A stretch of 64,000 nt of DNA from NCBI GenBank assembly GCA_017591395.1, contig WEDG01001471.1, positions 49,850 through 113,849 of the forward strand. Reading direction: 5' to 3'. This DNA is from Schistocephalus solidus. Taxonomy: Eukaryota > Platyhelminthes > Cestoda > Diphyllobothriidea > Diphyllobothriidae. The notes below the pieces were generated by a model. That model was not told where the DNA came from. It saw nothing but the letters and a program-made list of their open reading frames with translations, and did no database searches. This document shows, one piece after another, positions 1 to 13,946 of this stretch. Position 1 is the first letter of the stretch, and each line of letters starts with the position of its first letter. Both the position numbers and the translations under genes were made by a program.

Positions 1-3000
1 CAAAGAAGCCAGTTGTGCAGAATATCGATTATTTTCCCGGTTCAGATGATAACCAAAGGAAAGTAAGGATCATTGAAAGTGTGCCAATTGGTCAGTTACA
101 GGCATCAAGGGCAAGAAAACCAAGCTAAAATTTTAAGAGGGCAGTTAACAGCCTTCAGCTGAAACTACTTCTAAAAATGTCAAAAAGCCACAAAGAAGCA
201 TTGAGATCAGGTAACCGAATTCGGAAGCATCGAGCAATTTATCTATTTTCGGAACATTTTCAATTACTGCTGTTCACAGCAGATTCAATGGCTAGGAATA
301 TGGTAAAAGCTTAAGATGGAGGATTTAGCTTATTGTTAAGAATTTGCCTTTTAAGGCGAATCTATTAAGTACGAAAGATACATAGGTTACATTTTGTTTA
401 CCGTGTATACTCTTCTTCCAGTAAGTTCGGATGAGGGGTATAAAACTTGACACAGAAGCGGAAAACAAAGTCCTTTCCATGAGTTATTTGCCGAATAAGG
501 GGTCGCGTGTGATCAAGCCAACACTAAAAATGAAAACATAATTATAAATGGTATCCTATTTGCGAATGACAAAGCGTGAATTTTTGAATACTCCTGACAA
601 ACTTCTTAAATATTAATGTTTTTTGATGGAAGAAAGATCACCCTATTTTATTAAATTTGAATTTTAACGGTACTATCCACATAAATATCCAGAGTTTCCT
701 AGAATTATTTTAGAGGCCTTCTTTGCTTACACATAAAGTTTGTGGAGAACGCTTGTCAAACAGGTAAATACAACGAAGCATGCAAATTAATTTAAACTGT
801 CTAGAAATACAATATTGAACAGTATTCATCTTTTAGATCCCCAAAAATGGAAATTGTGCTTTGCAAGGAACCTAATTGTATGGTTTGAATTTAAGGACTA
901 CTAAAATCAAGCATTCAATCATGATCCAGTTTCCTCCGTCAGTTGTCCGTAGTGATATCCCTAATGATCAGACGCTTAACTGTTCCCCGTAATTATAATG
1001 AAACCGCCTTGGAAACCCTAAAATTATAATGGCAATGTCACTATTGAGAAAACTTACGCTTAGCAAACGATTTGGGAGGTCCTCAGGTTTATAAACATTG
1101 AGCATTTCAATAAGGAACCTGTCGTTGCGTGTACAGCATGAACGCTTTCCAGATAAATCAGGAAAATCTTTAGTAGCAAGTTACTCATAAAATTGGTTTT
1201 TTGAATAGTTTTTTTTGTTTTTGGTTATACTATTTATATACTATTTATATTTATTTTGGTTATACTATCTATCAGACCAAAACACAAAAACATGACACTA
1301 ATAAAACCAAAGGTGTTAACTATAGGTTAGTTGTCACTCGCTCAGTCAAACTTCGCGACGTTAATTTTCAAACCATTGTAGGGTGTTGGGTGATATCGAG
1401 TGAACTGTCAGTTATAGATCCGAATTTTTTGTTCCTAAAATACGCATCAACTGTTTGCATACTAATGTTGAAACTTTGAATTTTGTTGAACAACGCAGAA
1501 AGACACATTTGTTAAATGCTACTGAAGTAGTTCCCATTAATTCCTGTAAATTCGTAGTGAGTGATAATCGAAATGAGCTGTTATGCCAGTTATATAACCA
1601 TCAAGTCAAACTTTCTTACTTGAAGTTTATGAAGACTCATAAAAACATCGTTCACATGTTAGGTAACAACCTCAGCAACTCTGACCTCTGTTTTATGCAT
1701 CATTTACGTTTTCTTTCGTTTTTTTGTATTTTTGGTTAGAATAAATTGTTCTGAAAGGTGACACACATTTATTTAATTTATTTTGGCCTTTACTACTAGA
1801 AAAAGAGTTAGAGTAAATCAGTTTTTTATCGTTTCCGTTGCCAATAATAGTAGAAAGTTTGCCAAATGCAGATCGTATTTCCTTCGTTTCCATATCATCC
1901 TGATATCTTTACCGAATATTCATATTATTCACTTTTATTCAGTGGTTCGCATAGAATCTGTAAAGTGCGCCGGTATGAAAATGCCCCAATAAGTGACATT
2001 GTGCAGCCCAAACTTTACAAAATTATATAATTCCCAAGTGAATAGAAAGTGGTGACTTTATAATGTCGTCTGCTTTCATTTATTGACACATGAGAAATAA
2101 AAATACTATTTAACGTGGGTGACTTTCTTTTTTACTTCGGCGTCCCAAAATGCGAAAAGTGAGATAAATATATTTGAAAAAAGCTGCCTTATATGATATT
2201 ATATCAGTTTAATTTAAATCAAAACCCAAATAAATATTTCGCCTAATCATGCCAAATTTTATCCCACAGGAACTTAAAAGAACTCGACAGGCCTGAATGC
2301 AAGTCAATTAAGTAGATACAATTATAATTATGGTATAATATATCAATTTTTAGTGCACTGTATTTATGAATATCCCAAGTTCGAAAGACATTTGCAGATA
2401 TCAATAAATAAAAGCACCGTTCAAGATTTCTTACCCGAATTCCATCTTCGTTTACAAACTCAAGATCAAAATAGTCGGATTCCAAGATATTGAACCGTCT
2501 AATGACCTGCACATACAAGTCCGCGCCACTGGCATTGTGCTAAAATCATTCGAAAGAATTTTAGAAACGTAAAAATGCGTAAAATATGGAAAATAGCGTG
2601 TTTTCATACTGTTTTGCAATATAAAATGCCTACTTGGCTTCAGTTATTTAACAAGATACTGTCTTTTTATATGAGGTTCACAGATTTTTAATTCTGTTTT
2701 TTAAGGTGCGGGTAGAATATAAATATTCCATAGCCCAAGCTACTTTGTTTTGCAAGGGACACTTTTGTTCTTCCAAGTTGTATAAGTACCTATGTTTCTA
2801 CGAACATTAATCCATAAAAAATAAGATCAAGTAGTTTTAAAGTAATTAACTATAATCTTAACAGAAGCATGGAAAACATACCATGGCATATTTTCTAGAC
2901 TGTAATGGTTGTTTGTCTTCATATTATAATGATGCATTAAGTCTCGACAAAAACATGTGAATATGGTAGGTAGGCGCTTGGTTACAGGACGCGTTCATCT

Positions 3001-3097
3001 CGTTGTGCTTTGGGGCTCGAAAATGAGACACAAAGCCTAATGGGATGAGTGAGTTCTATAACCGATCAGTGGGCGCCCACCTACCATTGGTAATATG
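1..3097. other. AT-rich DNA, no recognisable gene
   Basis: About 3.1 kb without a convincing gene or element. The open frames here are under 95 codons, with a hydrophobic or Asn/Lys-rich composition expected from AT-rich sequence, and I see no domain motif. Around 1205-1260 there is a T-rich, low-complexity stretch with near-repeated ggttatactat words, and a similar T-rich word recurs near 1714. Old unrecognisable repeats may be present. Confidence 0.6.
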
Positions 3098-3275
3098 CAC
3101 GATCGAAACTGGCAAGACAACGAGCCCGTGGCTTAATTGTTAAGGGCGTTGGACATCTGATAAATAAGTAATGGCTTCAAGCCTCAGGTAAAGCACCATC
3201 TGCAGTTGGGTATGGCTGGCTGCGGATGGCTTTTAAGCCAGAAATTTCCCTTTCAGTCTCCTTTGTCTTTGTTCG
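3098..3275 (+). mobile_element. tRNA-derived SINE, copy 1 (degenerate)
   Basis: A short interspersed element with a tRNA-like head. An A-box-like word (tggcttaattgttaagg, about 3131) is followed by a weak B-box-like word (ggcttcaagcctc, about 3173), then a body with a GGCT/AGCC hairpin (3228-3239) followed by GAAA at 3241-3244, ending near ttgtctttg. The same order of blocks, from 'caacgag.ccgtggct' to 'ttgtcttt', recurs at 59589-59760, which is why I call it a dispersed family rather than a lone tRNA pseudogene. The anticodon arm is not convincing and there is no A-tail. Such elements are transcribed by RNA polymerase III and moved by LINE proteins in trans. Confidence 0.65.
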
Positions 3276-4600
3276 TTATGTCACTCTACATGTGAACATA
3301 TTTAGATACAGATGTCTCGTTTAAATATGCAACATATTATTTAAAAACTCTGGGCTATTTTGTTGCTATATGCATAGAAGTTTCAAAAAAGTTCTAAGAT
3401 TGCATTTGCAAGTGACCGCGATAACTCGACCATGCTTCCAGAGTAACGAAATAATGCTCGGCAGAAAACTCATATGCACAAATGAAAAAATAGGCTCTTC
3501 GTTATTATCTTTAAATGTTATATTAAAAAGAAAAAATGCATATTCTATCTTTTACATATTTATCCCATCAGCAGTTGTATGGGTTCTCCTGCTTTTTTTA
3601 ATATAGGCTCCATCAGTCGAATGTAATTGTGTCTTCTGGTTTGCCCCTGAATAGCAAACGTCACGCATGGATAATCGAATATATGAGTTACTTTACTTAT
3701 ATTATAGACATGTGTTAAAACTCTTTAATTCAACTTTATTTGGCTTTCTAGTTTTAGTCAATCGAAACGTTATCTTCAAAGAAACCCTAACCAAAGTTAA
3801 ACCCAACACCGATATTTTTATGCAAATATTGACTACTTTTTCAATAAACAATAATAACGTACGGTCATCATGATTGCTTGTAGACTAGGTACACGCTGTC
3901 ACAAATTATACTGCAGGGAAGTATTTTTAAATCCAAAGGGACAATTTCGCTAAATTATATAACATTCAATAAAATCATCCTTAAAAATCTAGACAGGAAC
4001 TGCTTCAATTTTTATCAAGTACTGACATCCGTTGCGTTTTATTGCGCCGGGTTTAAGTGTTTTTGTTTTAGGTTAAGTCAGGTATTTAAGGGAAAATAGT
4101 AAACTAGGTGATAGGGTTAACCTTCTATTTTGTTTAGATACCGCAAATTTCAAGACAATTTCAAAAAACCCGAATCAAATGAGCCACATGACATTCGACT
4201 CCTTAACAAAAATGTTTATGTTATTCAGAAAGCTGTGCCTCTAAGTGTGTCAAATATTATAATTCAGATTATCCATAATATTAATCTCATACGATTAAAC
4301 TGAAGAAGTTAGGGTCCAAGAAAACGTTTTCCCATCCTGGCAGATATTATAATGTTATTTTGAAAAATGACAATAACGTACCTGTCATCTAAAGGTAATA
4401 GATAAATAGCAGTCCAAATTTAAAGCGATTTGGCAAGCCAAAAAGCTGAACATCTTTTCAAAAATGTGAATGGTTTCGACGTTCTACAATATACATTAAC
4501 TAATATTACGTTCTTTTTAAAAAAACGTAAAATATCAAAATATATAAAATCAGCTAATTTGGTCTGTGTGTAATAATCCAAACGGTTAAAAAAATCAAAG
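3276..4600. other. AT-rich DNA, no recognisable gene
   Basis: No domain, repeat partner or RNA gene seen. Two open frames of 78 and 68 codons (3370-3606 and 3667-3873) have compositions typical of chance frames in AT-rich DNA. Confidence 0.55.
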
Positions 4601-4800
4601 GTGGATTTCAACATTAACAACACAATAAACGTACGGGAAGGTGGACGGTGTGGACGGTATCATCCAAGTGAACGATGCGCGTGTTTAAACTTTTCTGTTT
4701 TCTTTCACCGTCAGCATTTTCTGTGTTCTCTACCCAGTCAAGCGTACGGCTTTGGTTCATCTCATTCCAGTGCGGCTATAGGTGAAACGGCAAAATCATG
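4601..4800. other. Short GC-richer patch of unknown origin
   Basis: This 200-bp patch is clearly less AT-rich than both flanks and contains direct small repeats (ggtggacggtgtggacggtat near 4641). A 66-codon plus frame spans it but has no motif. It could be the relic of an inserted element or an exon; nothing in the sequence decides. Confidence 0.3.
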
Positions 4801-4917
4801 AATATCAAACTGATCCTAAGGAAAACCGATTTAAAAATTATACATTATAAAGATGTAAACACAAACATTTTTCCAAAATCAAGAAGGACAATCTGGAACC
4901 TCATGATTGTGAGAATG

Positions 4918-6740
<1,823 letters not shown>

Positions 6741-6744
6741 TATC

Positions 6745-7340
6745 TGAAAATAAATGGAGGCATTGAAACAACCCAATTCTCCAGGACCACACAATGTCCT
6801 ACACAAGCATGACAAAAAACGTCCCGTATAATCTTTATAATGCTATCACTGATCCTTTTAAATTCATTTAACAACGGAACACGTCCTTGAGGTTGAAAGC
6901 TGGTGCGTAAAACTCTCCTGTACAAAGGCATTATCCGGCAGTCGAATAATCACAGACCCAGGAGTTTGACAGGAGTACTCGCAAAAGTCATAGAGCTTTC
7001 ATTTTATTTTATTGATGGAAATAGGCAAGATCCTTCAGTACCTTATTTGCAGTATCCACAGGAACCATGTGGGTTGCTCTGATTCAAAAAGGATCATAAA
7101 ATATGATCCTTGGGCTTGAGTCTCAAAATTAAAGTTTAAGTCATTATCGCTTCGTTTCAGTTTGGTTCATAAATCTATGGTGGGTTTTGTATACCTTTAC
7201 AGCGATGGTGCCATCAAAATCTTTATGAGGAGAGCATTTTATGATTTGGCCACTATGACAAAGAAGGAGAACTTTTTCATATTAGTCTTGCCGAAAGAAC
7301 ACACAGTTTCAATGGGTGAACTTGAAGATGGTTTGTGGTA
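6745..7340 (+). pseudogene. CR1-group LINE reverse transcriptase fragment
   Basis: Broken piece of a non-LTR retrotransposon RT. Reading the plus strand with frame changes gives the RT entry motif SPGP.NV near 6778 and, near 6930-6990, SNNHRPRSLTGVLAKVIE, which corresponds to the family's NYRPVSLT...K.mE block. Spacing between the two blocks (about 50 codons) is as expected for the region before RT motif 1. Downstream to about 7340 the frame is too damaged to assign. No catalytic aspartates are visible. A minus-strand RT end follows from 7487, so two elements abut here. Confidence 0.6.
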
Positions 7341-7486
7341 GCAAATTTAAAAGGTTCCTCAAAAGGCAAGCAACAATCCAGTCTCTTCACAATGCAATAT
7401 GCTTGTAGGAGCACTTCATCATTTTTTCCAATAACTAACAAAAAAGATTAAGATTTTTTGAGCGTGTTGCATATGGCAAGAAAATT

Positions 7487-7960
7487 TTGAATCTGCACCC
7501 CTTTGGTGGCTCCTTTGAACTCCTTCGACTATTCCGGCTTTTAACGGTCCATGGTCTCCATGCTTGTACGGCATATTACGAATGCGGCCTCACGAACGTT
7601 TCGAAAATCATGGCTAATATATCTTCATCAAAATACATTATGTCTCTCCATATAGCGTACATGGCGTTCTTCGCAACTCTCGAGCAATGAGATGGCGGTT
7701 TTAAGTACTTAGTCATCACCATACTGAGGTTATTTTAAGTTTCTACGTTTTTCAAGGCTACACCGTTTACAATGTAGCTTCTTTTGTTGATTGATCTGGC
7801 TGGGTTGCCTAGGCAAACTAGTGTACACTTTTTGACGTTAAACCGCGGAAACCAACGATTCGACCACTCTGCCAAACGATAGGTAGGCTTCGTTGATGAC
7901 ACATTTACCATCATTATAAGAGATCATCTGGAAAATCTGCATAGTGTTAATTACTCAATG
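7487..7960 (-). pseudogene. CR1-group RT thumb and C-terminal region
   Basis: On the minus strand, with frameshifts, the order is: a degenerate catalytic block (HYADFPDDL near 7930-7955, in place of YADD), then RLAEWSNRWFPRFNVKKC (7830-7890), the thumb signature L.eWs..W...Fn..KC, then a block with ARVAK-like and FETFVRPHS.YAVQAWRPW (7560-7700), the usual CR1 ending VRP.LEYA.q.W.P. Stops interrupt the frame. This is the 3' half of a LINE whose 5' part lies just upstream on the same strand (8205-9643), the segment between being deleted. Confidence 0.7.
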
Positions 7961-8204
7961 GTACACCAGTTTTCCACAGAATGGTTACGCGGACGATAAT
8001 CTGAATAAGGAGAGCAATCACACTTCGCTCACTGGCAGAGTAGTGTCAATACCATACTCAAGCGAGCAAAAACTCGCTGTTCTGATAAAGAACGTCACAA
8101 ACCGAAATAAGTTATTATTCAAAAAATTTTCTAACAATGGCCATCCTATATGTTTTGTGCATCTATCCATGAGACGATAAGATTTAAAAGAAAAGGACAA
8201 GGAA

Positions 8205-8492
8205 CTAGGCATCAGGTATTAACTGGAAAGCAACGGCTTTCAGTTGGGCCCTCTTATTTATAACGGATCTGGCATTCAGTATTATGACATCAAGCGTATT
8301 TCGAGTATCCAAACTATGGTTATCGTTATTTATCAAAAAATTGAGGTAAATAATTAAGTTGGAAGTTATTGTGGTTTGGAGGGTAAATGCCAACTGCGCC
8401 AGAAATTTTGGTTTAAGAAACGTCATAAGCAAAATGCTGAGAGGGATATCTAAAAGGTGTAGGAATATAACTTTCCGGTATCGAACCACCAT
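8205..8492 (-). pseudogene. CR1-group LINE endonuclease start
   Basis: A 95-codon minus frame ends in LDVIILNARSVINKRAQL.AVAF....PD, the opening strand of an APE-type endonuclease (family pattern NaRSl.nK.deL....PDii). The region further up the minus strand (8493 to about 9170) is pyrimidine-rich and Pro/Leu-rich when translated and may be the tail of ORF1 or the start of ORF2. After the PD the endonuclease is lost; RT C-terminal sequence follows at once, so most of the endonuclease and RT is deleted. Confidence 0.6.
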
Positions 8493-9169
8493 AGGGGTTG
8501 AGACCGGGATATGCCTGTTGGTAGTTAAAACGAAATGGAGGAAATTAGATGGAAAACAGAGGCTAATGGGAGAGGGTAAGCAGCTATAAGAATTAAGTGC
8601 TGGATAGTTGGGTCTTGTATATCAGTTACCATGGTTAGGTTTATTTTCCTGTTGGAGAGGCTTGGGTAGTTTTGGAGAAGGTAGTATGCGATTAGTAAGA
8701 AATGCGCTAGTTTGCTTTTCGGTCTGGGTTGGATTTACGTCATATGGACAACATGCTTTAGGTGATTTAATTGGGAATATCAGATGACCCGTGGGGTTGT
8801 GGGATGAGCTAGTTTGTGGAGGGTTAAATAAGTTGTCCTTAAATTGAGATGATAGCAGATTTGTATTTAAAGTACGTTATTTATGCGGAGTGGCTCAGGA
8901 AATTTAACGGAGAGGCCTGGAGAACGGCGTTCAATAGGGTAAGCCGTCAGTCTAAGTGCTTAGACGGTATAAATGCTTTATACAGGGTTGTGGATATTAC
9001 AGGGGAGCTGAAAGCACAAGAAAATGCATGAATCGGTCGTTGGGAAAATGAAGTAGAAGTTGAGAGGGAGGGTTGATCAAACAGGACATTTGAGGAGATG
9101 AATTACCCTGTGAGTTTAGGGTTTTGGAAAAACGACAAAACTTGTGAATATTCGGTTAAGAATTTGATG

Positions 9170-9643
9170 ATATATTTGACCGGAAAGACACATTTATTCG
9201 CTCCATTGGTGTAAGCTCTCGGCAAAGGAAAGATTTTATCATTTACACATAGCAAAATGAGCGACCTCGTTGAGCAAAGATTATGTCCACCTCAATTGGT
9301 TAAAAAACAATAAACTAAGATAGGAGGATTCAAGCTACAAAAAGACGGCGTTTTTCTTCCACTATTTTGTAGTTGAAACCACCAGAGTACAAAAAGTCCA
9401 TAGTAACGTCAGCTGAGCGCCTGTGTATGGGAGCTTTTTTAGGGGAAAATTATGATAACGTTTCTGTCTGTCAAAAGCCTTGCTGGCGACACCGTGAACA
9501 AGCGAGTCGAGAGTTCTGCATTCCTGCGAGGGAATATCAGATATGTTACCATCGAACAGGTTACCGAGTATAGATAAAATAGATCCAAACTTCATCGTGA
9601 ATTCATTGCATTTCTGTAAAGCCAACAGATCTAACTGAGTCAA
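9170..9643 (-). pseudogene. LINE ORF1-like fragment, copy 1
   Basis: A 93-codon minus frame (9643-9362) resembles the plus frame at 31235-31528: shared positions include FGS/YGS, IL, FDG, SQ.C and DR, in the same order and spacing. After a frameshift the likeness continues with DFLYSGGFNYKIVEEKRRL here and DFLYSCSLNFKVTEAKRLS there, then NPPILV in both. The final block resembles the K.R..RP.lVKF region of LINE ORF1 RNA-binding proteins; this family link is from memory. It lies upstream of an endonuclease start on the same strand (8205-8492), the position expected of ORF1. Confidence 0.6.
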
Positions 9644-9849
9644 TGTTGAGACTGCTGGGTGTATTCAAGCAAAGTTTTGATCCAGAGACAAGTATAGTTC
9701 CCCCTATTGTTAATGACAAACACCACAAGTGTGTGCAGTTGATAAAGGGTTATTAATGTGAAAACTTTATCAACGGTTAAGCAAATAACGTCAGCAAGTA
9801 ACGAAGGGATAAGTTAAAATTTTGAGATTTCCTTTAACTTTCACTAAGC

Positions 9850-11045
9850 CCGGAAGCCATATGTTTGGCCATCAAGGCTCTTGAATCTCCATGTCTTGAT
9901 GTCCTTCCTAGCTATCAGCCACCTAGGCCAGACCAACTCGGAGACGACCATCTCTTTGAAAAAATTTGGGAAGTTCTTCAATCGACCTAATGATATGATT
10001 ATGATCGGCTTCAACGCACCAGGAATTACCTGGAGACCTGTTCTAATGTCGTGCCCGAAATTGACTTCTGATTATGGTTTTTTGGAAAAAAACCTTGAAG
10101 GTGCTCCTCACGCAACGTGTCCTGTTCCCAACCAGAACACGCGAAGGACAAAGAGTTTATTATCTTGACCTGGTTTTTACGAACACATCACGCCGTATAA
10201 TTCAGAATAATTCAGTATATATCGACGAGATCATTCCCTTATTCTCCGTTTTACCTTACAAAGACAAGGAAGATAAAAACGTTTTGCGAGGTAATTTCAA
10301 CGAGATGCGAGCCGAATTAATTGACCTCGACTGGACCCCAATATTTTCCGGCAGTGTGAGCGAAGATTAGGAGATGTTCTGCATGCTCTTCTGCAGCTCA
10401 TCAACAACCATTGCCCACTGACGCGGGTCCATCAGAACTAACGCCTTGGGTGGATAGGTAGCAACCTGAAAATGTAAAAAAATAGGAAACATAAATTGCT
10501 GAGAAAATACTGCGAGTCTAAACAAGAAACACATTTTAACATTTATAAAACATAGGGAAACAAACTACGAAGCCAAATCCTTAAAACGTATCGGGAATTT
10601 TAGAAGACCTTACTACAAAAGGCAATGCAGAATCAAAGTTGGTCTACAGTCATCTCTGCAGATGCGCAAGGAATATGCATCGAATTCTGATACTTAAGAC
10701 TACCGCGGGCATCGAAATTACTGAAAACGGGAACAAAACCGAGATCTTTCCACAGTTCTTCCGCTCCGCCTACACGAAGGACGCAAGTTTCCTTCATCCC
10801 TCCGCGGAGGACCTGTAAAATCCAAGCATTAGCCACATTCTGCTTTCAAAACTCTGATCCGAAGGGAATTAAGGGAATTAAGTGAGTCGAAATCTCCAGG
10901 AACGGATGAGATTACACCAAAGTTTCGCAAAGAACTCGCCAGTAATCTTTCAAGGCTCATTAGACTCCGGCTCATTTGACTCTGGAAACTGGCGAATATA
11001 ATTACGTACACAAAAGCAGGAGCCTGGTGTCGGTGAGAAATTACA
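9850..11045 (+). pseudogene. CR1-group LINE: endonuclease, linker and start of RT
   Basis: Plus-strand ORF2 fragment in at least three frames. Near 9895-9970 it reads YQPPRPDQLGDD...IWEVLQS, the block before the endonuclease core; at 9993-10040 MIMIGFNAPGITW matches the GDFNaP.I.W core with D changed to G and F kept. Near 10110-10180 LFPTRTREGQ...YLDLVFTN is the usual P TR.r...LDLv.t block. The linker has LRGNFNEMRAELIDLDW (10285-10335), and near 10880 SESKSPGTDEITPKF is the RT entry motif. The copy stops at about 11045, where a minus-strand LINE end begins. Frameshifts near 10075 and in the linker disable it. Confidence 0.75.
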
Positions 11046-11079
11046 GCCAAAAAATGTGACATACATAAAAAACAAGGTT

Positions 11080-12692
11080 ATTAAGAAATTATATTTGGTA
11101 AGCGCCGGAAAGGCACTGTCAAAACAAATATAAGTAACGAAATAAAATTAGGACAGTGTGCAGATAAAATGTACAAATATTTAATAATGCAGGCAGAACT
11201 TGTCCTGTCATGGCAATATTAAGGTTATGTTTTGAAATTAATTGCGAACTAGAAAATAGGGAGGGAAAACTTTTATACCTTGAAAATGAGTCCAGTGTTC
11301 AACAGGCCCCCATTTTCGAAAAAAAGAAGGAGGAAAACTGCTTAAGAAAATAAGGTCAAGATGTAAAGTAGGCTGATACTCCGGTAGTATTTAAGAATGA
11401 GATAATGAAACGTCGATAGAGTTGGTTCTTGATCACTGAGGTGCATGAAACAACATCTTTCGAAAAAGACGTCAATGGACTTTAGTCCTCAGCATCTTTG
11501 GATCCAGAATTGAATACTTATGCTTGTAAGTATCCAACGAAACGCCAACATGTAAGATTGTGTACGTCCGAATGTGTAAACCGAATTACGTCGTCTTTGA
11601 AAGACTGGTGGTACAAGGAGACATCGGGATTCCTAAGGGACTCGAGGTAGAGAAATTAGTTTTAATAAGGTCCCTTAAATTCCCAATGGTCCTTTCTCCA
11701 AGCCATGGAGAAAACTGCTCGGAAAAGATGAGGAAAATAAAAGCTTAAAAGCATCATTTTTAAGATAAATATGCAGTCTTCGCTTGAATGCAGATAGACT
11801 TGTTAACGAACTTACTTTAATTGGCAAGTTATTACAAAGAAAGCTATACCTAGAAGCAAAGAATAGAGAGCGCTAGCATGTGGAGGATGCAAGAGGATGT
11901 ATAATTAGGGCAGAATTTCGTAGGTTATAAGAAAGATGAACTGGGTTAATTACAGAAATTATGGGAAGATTTGAGCTATTTTTTAAGTCGAAAAAGGAGA
12001 AAAAGCCGGCTTCTGATCTCCTGATCCAAAGAAACTTTAGCTTTGTTGGCTGGCATCTTGTTGAGTAGGAAGGATTTAAAAGAGTCGGATACAGGAGTTG
12101 TTTCGTGAAATTTGTTTGGACATTTTAAACTTTGAACGACTAGATTCGTGCATTAAACCGAAGAATGGAAAGTGAAATTCAAGAATGGGAAGGACAAACA
12201 GAAGATAAAGTCTTCATTAAATTTCAGGAAGGTATAAATTATAAGAAATAAAGCTGCAAATATGAGCAGCTTTGGCCATCATTCTATCGGCATAAGGTGA
12301 AAGATCTAACTTATTGGTGTAGCGTTAACCCAAGTCCATGATGGAGGAACATTTAGTCATAGGGCAACCTTTAAAAATAACTGGTTGCAGCAGCCTTACA
12401 GTCCCGAAGCACACGTAGCGATATTTAGACGGTGAGAACCACATTAGCCATTTGGAACTCTTCACTGAAAGAGCGTCTTAGTTCGAATAAATTTGACCTA
12501 GGCATCGTTCGGTCGTAGACTTAGAGAAGGCATACACGCATTTGAGGTCATCAGCATCAATTTAATAGATTGATAATGTTTAACTATCTGTGAAATATCG
12601 TTTATGTAAAGTAAGAACAACAAAGGACCTAACACGGTACCTTAAAAGGCACCAATAACAATGGGGGTAGCAATTTAGTATGAGGACCCCAC
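11080..12692 (-). mobile_element. LINE 'family A' copy 1: RT palm to 3' end
   Basis: Minus-strand 3' part of a CR1/L2-like LINE. From high to low coordinates: GTVLGPLLFLLYINDIS (about 12650-12600), a frameshifted ADDLK catalytic block (about 12550), thumb sequence, and a C-terminal stretch at 11640-11880. The copies at 24895-25520 and 53820-54130 align with it over long stretches of DNA, giving a three-copy family: 12130-12660 matches 25015-25520, 11085-11190 matches 24895-25010, and 11640-11880 matches 53880-54100. The 3' end lies near 11085. Stops and indels throughout. Confidence 0.75.
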
Positions 12693-13705
12693 TTATAGAG
12701 AGGATAATTAAAAGAGAATTGATGTAATTCTTAAAGACTCGTTATTCCTTATCTAAACTGTCAACAGGGCTTCCGAAATGAAGATCGTGCCTGACTAATT
12801 TGCTACAATTTCGACAGAGCTGTACCTAGCTCTTGAAGAGAGGCACGTGGTTCACCTCATCTTCAATGACTTTTAAACGGTATTGGACACTGTGCAACAC
12901 CAAAGGCTGTTTTACAAACTAAAATGAACAAAAATCGGCGATGACATGCTCAAATGGATTGAAAGCTTCCTCGTTGGACGCCACCAGGTTGTTTGCATTG
13001 TCCAAGAGAGGTAAATGTCTGCTGTGGTCCACAGTGGGACTCCCCATGGTTCAGAACTAGGAAAAATTATGTTCTGACTTTACGTGAATGATTGCGTCAG
13101 AGACTTAGACTGGGAAGTAGCAATGTTTGCTGACAATATAAAAATTTGGAATGAAATCCGGAGCTCTGTTGACGAAGATAGACTAAAGACCAGTATAAAC
13201 CAGTTACCGGAGTGGTCAAGCCATTGGCTTTTGCGGTTCAACGCCGATAAGTGAACAATACTACGCTTTGGTAACTTATACAGATCCGCTGACAGTAGAA
13301 GCTACTTTCTCAACGGTAAAGACTTAAAAGACGTAGGAAACCAAAACGAAATATGTGTGCTGACGATCACGACTTTTAAATTACCCTCTTACTGCTCAAG
13401 AGTGGCTAGCAGCACAATGTCTGCGTTGCACGCCATCAGGAAAGCCATTTTATATTTCGATGAATATCGCTTCGCTAAGAGTTTTGGAACATTTGTGAGG
13501 CCGCATGTGGAATATGCTATACCAGCCTAGAGACCCTAGACAGTTAAAGATCAGTACTGTCTCGAAGAAGTACAAAGGGGACCCACGAAAATGGTTAAGG
13601 GTCAAAGCACCTTGGCATACGCAACCCTCCTAACAAATCTCAATCTTTTCCCTTTGAGTTATAGGAAAATGCACGGTTATCTCCTACAGATGTCCCACAT
13701 TGTTC
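12693..13705 (+). pseudogene. CR1-group reverse transcriptase (palm to C-terminus)
   Basis: The plus strand starts mid-RT at ERIIKREL, the helix after NYRPVSLT. Then follow FNDF.TVLDTV (palm block 3; the usual D of D..kAFD is damaged), LKWIESFLVGRHQVV, SGTPHGSELG (from SGVPQGSVLG), YVNDCVRDLDW, and the catalytic block MFADNIKIW at 13125-13136, where the second aspartate of FADD has become Asn. The thumb LPEWSSHWLLRFNADK is clear at about 13210-13250, and TFVRPHVEYA at 13490-13520 is the C-terminal signature. At least six in-frame stops. Loss of the second catalytic Asp means even a repaired frame would be inactive. Confidence 0.85.
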
Positions 13706-13946
13706 AGTTCAGGTTAGTTCAGTTTTATTAAGGGAAATATAGGCCAAGCCTTTGAGCTCCCTTTCGATGTCAATGACACTGCAAATTAAAAAGGCCGACA
13801 TATAATGGACGTTGGACAAAGGGTTATCTCCCCATCACACTACAGGGCATCGGACAAACAATTATAAAATAATATTACTCAAAAATAGGGAGTAGTATGT
13901 TCAATAACGCGTAAATTGTGGATGGGAATATGTTTCAGGAAATGTG

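Noticed and set aside
3098..3275. A possible functional tRNA gene
   Set aside because: B box is weak, no cloverleaf with anticodon stem could be drawn, and the sequence continues into a shared SINE body.
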